Shown here: positions 16,284 through 23,956 of the stretch, piece after piece
Layout of the letters: every line of letters starts with the position of its first letter
Numbering within the stretch: the first letter of the stretch is position 1
Assembly (NCBI GenBank): GCA_003142815.1
Contig: PLNP01000020.1
Location: 42,402 to 75,585, forward strand
Reading direction: 5' to 3'
From: Rhodanobacteraceae bacterium
GTDB taxonomy: Bacteria; Pseudomonadota; Gammaproteobacteria; Xanthomonadales; Rhodanobacteraceae
Length of the DNA stretch: 33,184 nt
The notes under the pieces: model-generated
The model's input: the letters and a program-made list of their open reading frames with translations, nothing else
The model's database searches: none
What the model was told of the DNA's origin: nothing
Position numbers and translations under genes: made by a program

Positions 16284-16500
16284 TTAACCAACCACATGCA
16301 AGCACAGCTCGTTGGGCAGCGCGAACGTCACGTTTTCCGGTTCGCCGTCGAGCTCGCGGACGCCGGAGGAACCCGCTTGCGCTGAGGTGCGCGATGACGC
16401 CGCGGACCAGACTTTCCGGGGCCGAGGCGCCTACGGTGACGCCGATACGGGCGCGGCCTTCGAGCCAGTCGGGGCGGATGTCGCGCAGTGGGCGCGACAG
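16284..16500 (-). pseudogene. ispH: 3' remnant of ispH (4-hydroxy-3-methylbut-2-enyl diphosphate reductase), frameshifted
   Basis: The minus strand from about 16500 reads DIRPDWLEGRARIGVTVGASAPESLVRGVIAHL, the IspH C-terminal block that carries the GVTAGASAPE motif. Near 16372-16374 one extra base breaks the frame. In the next frame it resumes as SSGVRELDGEPENVTFALPNEL and ends at a TAA (16286-16284), which is the IspH C-terminal end (VRELDG..ENV.F.LP.EL). Only about 70 residues of a roughly 315-residue enzyme remain, without the iron-sulfur ligands of the N-terminal part. The functional gene must be elsewhere. This identification rests on recalled family motifs. Confidence 0.8.
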
Positions 16501-16681
16501 CTTTCCAATTGGCAGCGTGACCCGCAAGCGCCCCCTTCCGCCCTACCGGGTACGTGAACTCGCGCCATCCAAGGCGCTCGCCCTTCGGGCAGCTGGCGCT
16601 GCTCAAAACGGCATCATCCACTGATCTTCTCTCCCCCGCTGCACAGGGAAGCGAAAGCAATGGGGCTCTGAACGGAAGTGC
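16501..16681. other. Decayed intergenic and repeat sequence
   Basis: No gene is recognised. From about 16629 the sequence CTCCCCCGCTGCACAGGGAAGCGAAAGC resembles the palindromic element at 23017-23042 in a decayed form. The stretch separates the ispH remnant from the RES toxin gene. Confidence 0.35.
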
Positions 16682-17131
16682 CTAACGAAACAGCCTTGGA
16701 TCAAGATCGATCGATCTCGATTGCACCAGCCGCATGCCGGCCAGCGCCGGATGGCTGGGATTGAGCAGGACATTCCAGGTTGCGGGCAGGATCGCCGATG
16801 GCAAACGCAGGGCCGGCGAGCGCAACGACATCAGCCACTTCGTGCCGATGTCGGCGGTCACATCGGGTCGAGAAACCCAGTCCGGTGGCAGCGTGCCGGT
16901 ATCGAACGGCTCGATGAGCGCCGCAGCAGGCACGTCGATCTCGAGCAGGACGTAGTCGTCGGGGAGGTCTTCGTCGTCGACCTCGAGGCGAACCCTGACC
17001 TCCAGCAGCGCGCCGGCGGCTGATTCGGCCGTATAGATCACGCGAACGCCCTGCCGGTGCCAGCGGCCGTCAGCGTATAGGCCGCCGATACCGTCGAGAC
17101 GGTCGTGGGTGGCCAGTCGCCATAGGATCAA
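16682..17131 (-). CDS. RES-domain toxin (NAD+-degrading family)
   Basis: A 149-residue RES-domain protein (PF08808). The opening ILWRLATHDRLDGIGGLYADGRWHRQGVRVIYTAESAAGALLEVRV matches the family pattern with Arg23, the following GRWH..G, Tyr33 and Glu36 in the region of the known active-site Arg and Tyr; LNPSHPA lies near the C-terminus. RES toxins of RES-Xre pairs deplete NAD+ in the cell. The start is unusual: the frame has no early Met, and the best start is a TTG at 17131 overlapping the antitoxin stop as TTGA. This would keep toxin yield low and tied to antitoxin translation. Stop at 16682. Confidence 0.88.
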   Translation of the reverse strand: MILWRLATHDRLDGIGGLYADGRWHRQGVRVIYTAESAAGALLEVRVRLEVDDEDLPDDYVLLEIDVPAAALIEPFDTGTLPPDWVSRPDVTADIGTKWLMSLRSPALRLPSAILPATWNVLLNPSHPALAGMRLVQSRSIDLDPRLFR

Positions 17132-17553
17132 GCAAAGATTCCGTGCTGGATCTGGCGCAAGCGATTTTCGACCAGCCGGGCGCCGTGCTCGGTCGCCACG
17201 AGGTCGATGGGCGTCGCGTCGTGCTGCCCTAGCAGGTGCTGCTTGGGCTTGCGCAGCCAGCGCAGGGCCTTGTCGCGGTTGCCAAAGACCTCGTCGGCGA
17301 GTGCGGCGACGCGCGCGAGCCGGACGAGGCGATCCGCTTCGTTGGCGGTGAGCGCCTTGTGTTCGCTCATGCGCCGACGCAGGGTGCGCTCGGGGCCAAC
17401 CACCGCGAAGATCTCCGCGGCAGCCAGCCCGTGTCCTTCAAGGCTCCGCACAGCCTCAGAGGACATGCCATCGTTGATGGCGGCAACCAGGTCGGAATCG
17501 GTATGGATCTGGGGGAGATGGAGAACTTCTGCGATCTGCGGAACGGTGCTCAT
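17128..17553 (-). CDS. Xre/MbcA/ParS-type antitoxin of the RES toxin
   Basis: A 141-residue antitoxin of the RES-Xre type. The N-terminal part (about 20-75) is helical and would hold the Xre-like helix-turn-helix. The C-terminal part (about 85-138: ADEVFGNRDKALRWLRKPKQHLLGQHDATPIDLVATEHGARLVENRLRQIQHG) is the MbcA/ParS toxin-binding domain, with the 'A..WL..P...L.G..P.DL..TE.G...V...L..I..G' pattern. The ATG at 17553 has an AGGAG ribosome site six bases upstream; a longer frame to 17604 is less likely. The stop overlaps the toxin's TTG start. No palindromic operator was recognised upstream. Confidence 0.87.
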   Translation of the reverse strand: MSTVPQIAEVLHLPQIHTDSDLVAAINDGMSSEAVRSLEGHGLAAAEIFAVVGPERTLRRRMSEHKALTANEADRLVRLARVAALADEVFGNRDKALRWLRKPKQHLLGQHDATPIDLVATEHGARLVENRLRQIQHGIFA

Positions 17554-17622
17554 GGGGAGTCTCCTGCCAGATGCCATTATGAGACCGGCAAATGGCAATT
17601 GCAAGAATTGTGAGTGTTTTAG

Positions 17623-17736
17623 GTCTGCCGCAATGTCGCGCGGGTCAAGGAACTACGCCCGCATCGCAATGGCGAATACTTCCTGATCCTCGATTCGAGC
17701 CAGCAGCTGAAACTTTCACGCAGCTACAAGAACCAA
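17623..17736 (+). pseudogene. 3' remnant of a LytTR-type DNA-binding regulator gene
   Basis: The plus strand, in one frame, reads VCRNVARVKELRPHRNGEYFLILDSSQQLKLSRSYKNQ. This matches the end of LytTR DNA-binding domains, which have the pattern '(V/I)HRN..V....V.EL.....GEY.L.L..G..L.LSRSY...'. The first part looks shortened, with the 'HRN' step joined directly to VARVKEL. The frame opens after a TAG at 17620-17622 and then runs into the dispersed repeat at 17824-17868. No N-terminal receiver domain is present. Identification rests on motif memory only. Confidence 0.6.
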
Positions 17737-17784
17737 GGTGAAACTGCTGCATTGATCGAAAGTGGTGGAGCGCCAAGACCGCTG

Positions 17785-17868
17785 CGGGTCGCGCTTGCAG
17801 CGCTCTCCTACAACCGCTCGCCCTTTGTAGGATCACCGGAAAGAGGTGCAAGCGGCGCAGCTGCGACA
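17785..17868. repeat. Dispersed hairpin repeat, third copy
   Basis: 17824-17868 repeats the 45-bp core of 3064-3108 and 3127-3171 with a few changes (TTTGTAGGATCACCGGAAAG...GCAAGCGGCGCAGC). Just upstream, GGTCGCGCTTGCAGC at 17787-17801 is an inverted partner for the end of the core. The copy lies 35 bp downstream of the ppnN stop. Confidence 0.75.
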
Positions 17869-17902
17869 GCCCATACCAGAAGGCGAGGGTTGCACTGTTT
17901 TA

Positions 17903-19294
17903 TCAGCCTGCATGGACGCGGTAACACGGCACGTAACGCGCCCCCGGCAGCTTCATGCGCTGTTGCGCAACGAAGCTCGCGAGCAATGCGTCGAGCGCCT
18001 GCATGATGTCGCGGTCGCCGTCGATATCGAATGGTCCGTCCTTCTCGATCGCATGCATGCCCTCTTCCTTGACGTTGCCGGCGACGATGCCCGAGAACGC
18101 ACGCCGCAGATCCGCGGCAAGGCGGTGCGGCGGTTGATCCCGGTGCAGATTCAGCGCGGCCATTGCCGCGTGCGTCGGCTGGAACGGCAGCTGGAATTCA
18201 CGCTCGATGTGCAGCGCCCAGTTGAAGAAGAATGCGTCCTGGTTATCGAGGCGATTGAGGCGTACGCGCTCGATCCCCTTGCGGGCCAGGCGCGCGACTC
18301 CACGCGGGTCGTCGACGACGATCGTGTAGCGCTTTGCGACATCGCCACCGAGGACCAACCTCAGAAAGCGGTCGATCTGCTCGAAATAGGCAGCCGACTC
18401 GCTTGGACCGGTGAAGATCAGCGGAAACGGGATTCCGGCGTTCTCGGGATGCAGCAGGATGCCGAGCAGATAGAGGATCTCCTCGGCCGTGCCGACGCCG
18501 CCGGGGAACACAACGATCGCATGGCCGATGCGGACAAATGCCTCGAGACGTTTCTCGATATCCGGCATGATCACGAGATTGTTGACGATCGGATTCGGCG
18601 ATTCCGCCGCAATGATGCCGGGTTCGGTGATGCCGATATAACGGTTGTTGCGCCGGCGCTGCTTCGCATGCGCGATCGTCGCGCCCTTCATCGGCCCCTT
18701 CATCGCGCCCGGCCCGCAGCCGGTGCAGATGTCGAACGCGCGCAACCCGAGCTCATAACCCACGCGCTTGGTGTAGTCGTACTCGTCGCGCCCGATCGAA
18801 TGACCACCCCAGCAGACGACAAGATTCGGGTCGATGTTTGGACGCAGCACGCGCGCGTTGCGCAGGATCTCGAACATGGCGTTGGTGATGCCCGGCGAAT
18901 CGGTCAGGTCGAAACGGCCCGCCTCGATTTGCGTGGTGACGTAGACGATGTCGCGCACCACCGCAAACAGCAGTTCGTTGACACCGACGATCATGTGGCT
19001 GTCGACGAACGCCTCGGCCGGCGCCTTGGTCAGTTCGAGCTTTACACCGCGGTCTTGCTGCAGGATCTGGATATCGAAGTCGGGATAGCGATCGAGCAGC
19101 GCGCGCGCGTCGTCGCTCGCGCCGCCCTGGGTCAGCACCGCGAGCGCGCAGCGGCGCAGCAGTTCGTGCAGGCCGCCGGTGCCGTCGCCGACATCGCGCA
19201 ACCGCGCGACTTCCTGGCGGGAAAGCACGTCGAGTCCGGCAGCCGGCGCGATGCGCGCGTTGACGGTGGCGGCCTTGGTGGAAGGGGGCTGCAT
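17903..19294 (-). CDS. ppnN: Nucleotide 5'-monophosphate nucleosidase (PpnN/YgdH family)
   Basis: A 463-residue LOG-superfamily enzyme. PpnN splits purine and pyrimidine nucleoside monophosphates at the N-glycosidic bond; in E. coli it is activated by (p)ppGpp. The central Rossmann-like core carries GGHSIG near 163-168, GCGPGAMKG at 192-200 and the catalytic LOG motif PGGVGTAEE at 264-272. An N-terminal domain (about 1-150) and a C-terminal domain flank it, as in the E. coli protein of about 454 residues. The ATG at 19294 has an AGAGGAAA ribosome site; a longer frame upstream to 19405 crosses the terminator and is rejected. Transcription ends near the repeat at 17824-17868. Confidence 0.92.
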   Translation of the reverse strand: MQPPSTKAATVNARIAPAAGLDVLSRQEVARLRDVGDGTGGLHELLRRCALAVLTQGGASDDARALLDRYPDFDIQILQQDRGVKLELTKAPAEAFVDSHMIVGVNELLFAVVRDIVYVTTQIEAGRFDLTDSPGITNAMFEILRNARVLRPNIDPNLVVCWGGHSIGRDEYDYTKRVGYELGLRAFDICTGCGPGAMKGPMKGATIAHAKQRRRNNRYIGITEPGIIAAESPNPIVNNLVIMPDIEKRLEAFVRIGHAIVVFPGGVGTAEEILYLLGILLHPENAGIPFPLIFTGPSESAAYFEQIDRFLRLVLGGDVAKRYTIVVDDPRGVARLARKGIERVRLNRLDNQDAFFFNWALHIEREFQLPFQPTHAAMAALNLHRDQPPHRLAADLRRAFSGIVAGNVKEEGMHAIEKDGPFDIDGDRDIMQALDALLASFVAQQRMKLPGARYVPCYRVHAG

Positions 19295-19390
19295 GCTCGT
19301 TTTCCTCTTGATCCGTGTCGGCAGCCGATCGCGGTAACCGCTAGCAATGCCAAACCTGCGCGTGCAGGTCAAGTGTGAGGCGCGACAAGC

Positions 19391-19417
19391 AAACGGCCGG
19401 CACAAGGCCGGCTGTTT
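19391..19417. terminator. Hairpin terminator downstream of the TonB receptor gene
   Basis: On the minus strand AAAC-A-GCCGGC and GCCGGC-C-GTTT form a stem with one mismatch around the loop CTTGT, 23 bp after the receptor stop. The A and T tails of the stem would supply a short U-run for transcripts of either strand. ppnN starts about 100 bp further on. Confidence 0.7.
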
Positions 19418-19439
19418 GTGATGCGACGACGAAGAATTG

Positions 19440-22400
19440 TCAGAACGTGTAGCGCAGCGTCACCAGCACCGACCAGCGCGACTGGGCAAACTGGTCTTCC
19501 TTGACATACGCGGTCGGGTTGTAGTTTCCGCCGCCCGTCGGCAGGGCATAGATGTACTGGCCGGTCGCGGGGTCGACACCGCGGAAGTTCGCGAGGTTGC
19601 GCGTGAAACCGCCGGCGCTGGCGAACGGCACGTCGTAGATCTGTCCCCAGTCCTTGTTCAGCAGGTTGCCGAGGTTGAAGATGTCGAAGCGGATTTCGCC
19701 CTTGTTACCCTTGAACAGGCCGGGAATTTCCTGGCGCAGGCTCAGGTTGATCTGGTTGATCCACGGCGAGGTCGCGCCGTTCTGGCCGACCGTACCGCCC
19801 TGATGGTTCTTCAGGTAATCGTTGTTCTTGATGAACGCGTAGAACTGGTCGATGACCGTCTGCGACGTACCGGGAACGAACTGGACCTGGCCCGGGTTGG
19901 GGACGAAGAACAGGTCGTTGTTGGAGACGCCGTCACCGTTCGCGTCGTTGCCGTAAGTGAAGCTGTACGGCTGGCCGGAATGGCCGTCGTAGAACGCTGA
20001 CACGCTGCTCGCGTAATCGCCGAAGAACTTGTGCTGCCACGTCAACGTGCCCAGCAGACGCGCCTTGACGTCGTAATTCGAGCGGTATGCGACCGCTTCG
20101 TTGGGATTGTAGGCCGCACGTCCGGTGAAGTTGCTCGACGCCTGGCTCGATGTGCCCGGATTGACCTCGGTCGAATGGCCAAGCGTCATCGCCGCGCTGC
20201 CGGAGAGACCTTCTTCCTTGAACGGCGTCTGCACGCTCAAGGTCAGGAAGTTCGACTCACCCTTGCCAGTGTTGGTCAGATAAGTCGACGCCCCACCGAA
20301 CGCCCGGTTTGAACCGGCGCGCTGCACGTTCGAATAACCCGAAGGCTGATTCGGATTTGACGTATTGCCGGACCACAAGGTCGGATCGGTGCCGGTCCAA
20401 TAGCTGATGCGGCCATCCGGCAAGGTGCCATTGCCCGGCCCAAGGTTGATTTCCTGATACCACAAGCCGTTCCTGACGCCGACGTGCGCGTACTCGACGG
20501 TTGCGACAAGCCCCCACCAGGGCAGTTCGCGATCGAGACCCAAACTGGTCTTCAACACCGTCGGCAATTTAAAGTTCGGATCGACGGTGTCCACGGTCTG
20601 CTGGGCGCCAGGAGCGGTGTTGGGCGGTACCTGCGCATGGCCGTCCGCAATGAAACCGTTTCCGTTGCTGCCGAAAAACGTCTGCACGCTGAGACCGTTG
20701 TTCGAGAACGGATTCGACAGCCAAACGCCGGGTGTTACGCCCTCACTGATACCCATGCCACCGCGCAACTGGGTCTTGTACTCAGTGTCGAACGAATAGT
20801 TGAACGACATGCGCGGTTCGAGCACGCCGTTGCCGTCGATGGTGCCTTGGTTCGAATAACCGAACGCGTTTGCGAATGACGCGTTGTAAGCCGGGCGATC
20901 ACCGGTCTTGGGAATGTCCCAACGCAAGCCGTACTGCAACGAGAGCTGCGATGTGGCCTGCCAAGTGTCCTGCAAGAACAGCCCCCACTGATCGAGACTC
21001 CACGCTGCGGCAACGCTGTTGATGTCCCCATTCGTTGGGCGATACAAGCTGAAGCTCGACCAATCGCCACTCGCAAACTTGTCGATGCTCGCAAACTGGT
21101 ACGCGCCGAACTCGGTGCGGCCGAACAGGTTGAAATATTGGTCGCGCTGGAAGTCGACACCGGCCTTGACGGTGTGATCGCCAAGAAACCAGTTGCCCGC
21201 GAAGAACCCGTTGTAGGTCTTGACGCCGAGCACGTTGTAGTGACGGAACTGGTCGGTGCCGAGGAACACCGATGGGCTCCCCGACGAACAACCATTGATG
21301 CAAACCTGCACCTGCGGCTGATCCGCCACGGTATGGGACACCGCATCGTACTTGCCGTACGAGAACGACGACTCGGTCGAGAACGTGTCGGTCCAGTCGT
21401 CATAGAGGTTCAGCACGTAGCTTTCGAGATTGCGCTGCTGGACATACGAATAGCTGGACAAGCTCAGCGTGCTCGAATTGAACGTCTGAATGATCGGCTG
21501 ATCGCTCTTGGTCTTGTTGTAGCGGAAACTGGCGCGATGCCCATCAGTGATGTTCCAGTCGAGTTTCGCCAGGTACAGCTTGTTGTCCTGGTTCGCATTC
21601 GACGCACCCAAACTGCCCGGCGTCATGCCGTAGCCATTCGCGATATCGATGATGCGCTGAACGTCGCTTTGATCGATATTCACGGTGTTCGTATTGCCTG
21701 ATCCGTTCGGTCCATATGTAGGGCCTGGCGCCAGCGTCTTCGATTCCTCGTAGCTCAGGAAGAAGAACAGGGTGTCCTTGATGATCGGGCCGCCGGCGGT
21801 CGCCCCGAAGGTCTTTTTCGCGCTGTAGCCGGTAAAGTCGTTGGGTTCGTCGCTAGTCAGATCCTTGGCGTTGGTATACGCGTAGTACACATCTCCGTGA
21901 AAATCGTTCGTACCCGCCTTGGTCACGATATTGATGTTCGCGCCGACCGCGCGCTTGTTCGTCACATCGTAGTTCGTGGTGGAAAGGTTGTATTCCTCGA
22001 TCGCGTCAAACGACAGAGGTTGGTTCAACGCCGGCAGGCCATTGGGTTCCAGACCGAACGAGTCGTTGGTCGGCACGCCGTCGATCGTGATGTTGTTGTA
22101 GCGGCTGTTCTGGCCGAGCGCCGAGATTTCGCCGCGCCCGACGCTGGTCAGCGTGATATGCGGATCGGTGCGCGCGATATCCTGGATGGACCGGCCGGGA
22201 TTCGGGATCACTTTCAACTCGCGCTGCGAGACGTTGCTGCTGAGACCTTTGTTATCCGCCTGGAATGTCGCACCCGGCGCAGCGGCCGTGACGGTAATGC
22301 CTTCCAGCGTCGTCGCATTGGTCGGTGCGACGGTCAGGTTCAGCGTCGTTTCCTCGGCGAGCTTGAGGTAGACATCGTCCTGTTCGGCGCTCACACCGGC

Positions 22401-22664
22401 GGAACCCGACGCCTTGACGTCGAACGGACCGCCGACGCGCAGACCCTGCGCGGCATAGCGGCCATTCGCATCGGTGACGACGGTGCGCGACGTGCCCGAC
22501 GGCACATGCAGAATCTCGACGCTGGCGCCAGCAACTGGCTTGCCGGCTGCGTCGAGAATGCGTCCACTGATGGACGACGAAGTGTTCTGCGCAAACGCCG
22601 TCGAAACCGCGAAAAGTGAGCCGATCACCCACGGCAAGAGCCGCATGCGGAGTTGCTGGTTCAT
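19440..22664 (-). CDS. TonB-dependent outer-membrane receptor (Oar-like, carboxypeptidase-regulatory domain)
   Basis: A 1074-residue outer-membrane receptor. A signal peptide (LLPWVIGSLFAVSTAFAQ) is followed by a carboxypeptidase-regulatory-like beta domain (about 30-110: ISGRILDAAGKPVAGASVEILHVPSGTSRTVVTDANGRY) and a TonB-box-like segment LEGITVTA near 118-126. The plug domain (about 140-255) contains SIQDIARTDPHI, GQNSRYNNITIDGVPTNDSFG and VGANINIVTKAGTNDFHG. The rest is the barrel, ending in the expected aromatic LVTLRYTF. This architecture is that of Oar/OmpA-related receptors of xanthomonads and myxobacteria. The substrate is unknown; no transport or hydrolase partner lies beside it. The ATG at 22664 has a GAAGGGG ribosome site. 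Direct repeats at 22822-22849 lie upstream. Confidence 0.93.
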   Translation of the reverse strand: MNQQLRMRLLPWVIGSLFAVSTAFAQNTSSSISGRILDAAGKPVAGASVEILHVPSGTSRTVVTDANGRYAAQGLRVGGPFDVKASGSAGVSAEQDDVYLKLAEETTLNLTVAPTNATTLEGITVTAAAPGATFQADNKGLSSNVSQRELKVIPNPGRSIQDIARTDPHITLTSVGRGEISALGQNSRYNNITIDGVPTNDSFGLEPNGLPALNQPLSFDAIEEYNLSTTNYDVTNKRAVGANINIVTKAGTNDFHGDVYYAYTNAKDLTSDEPNDFTGYSAKKTFGATAGGPIIKDTLFFFLSYEESKTLAPGPTYGPNGSGNTNTVNIDQSDVQRIIDIANGYGMTPGSLGASNANQDNKLYLAKLDWNITDGHRASFRYNKTKSDQPIIQTFNSSTLSLSSYSYVQQRNLESYVLNLYDDWTDTFSTESSFSYGKYDAVSHTVADQPQVQVCINGCSSGSPSVFLGTDQFRHYNVLGVKTYNGFFAGNWFLGDHTVKAGVDFQRDQYFNLFGRTEFGAYQFASIDKFASGDWSSFSLYRPTNGDINSVAAAWSLDQWGLFLQDTWQATSQLSLQYGLRWDIPKTGDRPAYNASFANAFGYSNQGTIDGNGVLEPRMSFNYSFDTEYKTQLRGGMGISEGVTPGVWLSNPFSNNGLSVQTFFGSNGNGFIADGHAQVPPNTAPGAQQTVDTVDPNFKLPTVLKTSLGLDRELPWWGLVATVEYAHVGVRNGLWYQEINLGPGNGTLPDGRISYWTGTDPTLWSGNTSNPNQPSGYSNVQRAGSNRAFGGASTYLTNTGKGESNFLTLSVQTPFKEEGLSGSAAMTLGHSTEVNPGTSSQASSNFTGRAAYNPNEAVAYRSNYDVKARLLGTLTWQHKFFGDYASSVSAFYDGHSGQPYSFTYGNDANGDGVSNNDLFFVPNPGQVQFVPGTSQTVIDQFYAFIKNNDYLKNHQGGTVGQNGATSPWINQINLSLRQEIPGLFKGNKGEIRFDIFNLGNLLNKDWGQIYDVPFASAGGFTRNLANFRGVDPATGQYIYALPTGGGNYNPTAYVKEDQFAQSRWSVLVTLRYTF

Positions 22665-22821
22665 TGCTACTTTCCCCTTCTCAAGTCGTCAAGATGCTGA
22701 ACACGAAAACCGCCACGGCGATCGGCCCTTCGGTGTTGCCGGAGTGATCGCGACCGTCAGCGGTTGGGTCTTGCGGCTGCTACAAAAACGAGGAGAACGA
22801 AGGCCTCAACCTTCACCGCTC

Positions 22822-22849
22822 GTTTAACCGCAGTTTAACAGGGTTTGAT
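22822..22849 (-). promoter_or_regulatory. Phased direct repeats upstream of the TonB receptor gene
   Basis: On the minus strand the 7-mer GTTAAAC occurs twice (22839-22833 and 22828-22822) with starts 11 bp apart, preceded by a weaker ATCAAAC at 22849-22843. Helical phasing like this is typical of a dimeric regulator site. A PhoB-like box (7 bp, 4 bp, 7 bp) is one reading, with CTGTTAA and CGGTTAA as half-sites, but the match to CTGTCAT is poor. Confidence 0.35.
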
Positions 22850-23088
22850 GACGCATTTGTAGCAACGTGTAGCGTTGTGGGGCCCTGCATCTCGAGCGCG
22901 CGATACGCCTCGCGCGCGCCACCAAGCGGACTGCCCAAGCCGAACATCGGAGCGGCAACAGCAGCGACGCGAGCGAATCGAGTCGCATCAGCAAGTCATT
23001 TGCGAGCCCACCCTTGCCATTCCCCGCTGGTGCAGGGAATGGAAAGCGGAGGGCACTCAAACTCTGAGTGCCGGATCAATAACGCCGG
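22850..23088. other. Gene-free stretch with two hairpin elements
   Basis: 22665-23088 has no credible gene. It holds the ribosome site and leader of the TonB receptor, the phased repeats at 22822-22849, a palindromic element CCATTCCC (23017-23024) / GGGAATGG (23035-23042), and a hairpin GGCACTCA (23052-23059) / TGAGTGCC (23065-23072). The last, 17 bp beyond the MarC-family stop on the minus strand, may act as its terminator, though no T-run follows. Confidence 0.5.
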
Positions 23089-23697
23089 TCAGGACGGACC
23101 GGCGAGTTTCAGGTACGCGACGACACCGTCGAGGAACATCTGCACCGACAGCGCAACCAGCAACATGCCCATCAGCCGTTCCAGCGCGGTCAGCACGCTG
23201 GTGCCGAGATAACGGAACAGATAGGTCGACGACATCAGGATGAACGCGGTCGCGAGCCAGGCGAGGAACAATGCGACGCTCCAGTCGACCGTACGGCCCG
23301 GACTGCTGTTCGCGAACAACATGACCGCGGCCATCGTCGACGGACCGGCAACCGCTGGGATCGCCAGCGGCACGATGAACGGTTCGCCATTGCTGTCACC
23401 GAAGATGCCATCGTGCGGCGGAAAGATCATGCGCACGCCGATGAGGAACAACACGATGCCGCCGGCGATGCTGACTGACTCCTGCTTGAGTTGCAGCAGA
23501 TGCAACAGGTAGCGGCCACCGAACAGGAACGCGAAAAGCACCGCGAGTGCAATCAGGAGCTCGCGGACGAGCACGAACCGGCGGCGTTCCGGCGCGACAT
23601 TGCGCAGGATGCTGAGGAACAGCGGAATGTTCCCGAGCGGGTCCATGATCAGGAACAGCAGCACGCCTGCCGAGAGGGTGCTCATCGAACTTTCCAT
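23089..23697 (-). CDS. MarC-family integral membrane protein (YhgN-like)
   Basis: A 202-residue membrane protein of the MarC/UPF0056 family with about six helices. The opening VLLFLIMDPLGNIPLFLSIL carries the family DPLGN.P motif. A second conserved block, FIVPLAIPAVAGPSTMAAVMLFA, matches the IPA.AGP.....M pattern. The function of the family is not established; an earlier link to multiple antibiotic resistance was not upheld. The ATG at 23697 has a GGGGAG ribosome site six bases upstream; a TTG at 23700 and an ATG at 23685 are in frame. It is followed on the minus strand by hairpins at 23017-23072, and it is preceded by repeats, so it is probably transcribed alone. Confidence 0.9.
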   Translation of the reverse strand: MESSMSTLSAGVLLFLIMDPLGNIPLFLSILRNVAPERRRFVLVRELLIALAVLFAFLFGGRYLLHLLQLKQESVSIAGGIVLFLIGVRMIFPPHDGIFGDSNGEPFIVPLAIPAVAGPSTMAAVMLFANSSPGRTVDWSVALFLAWLATAFILMSSTYLFRYLGTSVLTALERLMGMLLVALSVQMFLDGVVAYLKLAGPS

Positions 23698-23750
23698 CAA
23701 CAGCTCCCCGCTTCAATCAAATACCGCTGTCGCGCGCAGCGCGACAATCA

Positions 23751-23794
23751 CTCCCTCTCTCCCGTGCCAGCGGGAGAGGACAAGGGGTGAGGGC
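23751..23794. repeat. Dispersed palindrome (CTCTCCCG...CGGGAGAGG type)
   Basis: CCTCTCTCCCG at 23753-23763 pairs with CGGGAGAGG at 23771-23779 and is followed by GGGGTGAGGG. It is the same family as the element at 27151-27186. These elements are known from many proteobacterial intergenic regions and occasionally act as transcription attenuators. Confidence 0.65.
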
Positions 23795-23873
23795 CACGCC
23801 GCGACCACCTCGAACGAAGCCTCGCTCCCCCGCCCCGTTGCAGGAGAGTGTCACGAATTAGTTGCCAAAGACG

Positions 23874-23901
23874 CTGGATCCCGGCCTTCGCCGGGATGAC
23901 G
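23874..23901. repeat. Single arm of the 28-bp inverted-repeat element
   Basis: This 28-bp sequence (starting CTGGATCCCGGC, ending GGGATGACG) matches the right arm at 2725-2752, with three or four changes. No second arm is seen within 100 bp, so it is a solo copy. It lies between the MarC-family gene and the SDR gene. Confidence 0.75.
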
Positions 23902-23956
23902 ACTTGAGTTTCCTGGGCGCCGATTCTCTGACGGATACGACACAATACCGCTCGCC

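Noticed and set aside
16276-16527. Small minus-strand gene of 83 codons
   Set aside because: The frame covers the first part of the ispH remnant and then continues out of frame; it is better explained as a pseudogene fragment.
17846-19378. Plus-strand open frame of 510 codons
   Set aside because: Antisense to ppnN, which has clear LOG-family motifs; Arg/Asp/Val-rich shadow without domains.
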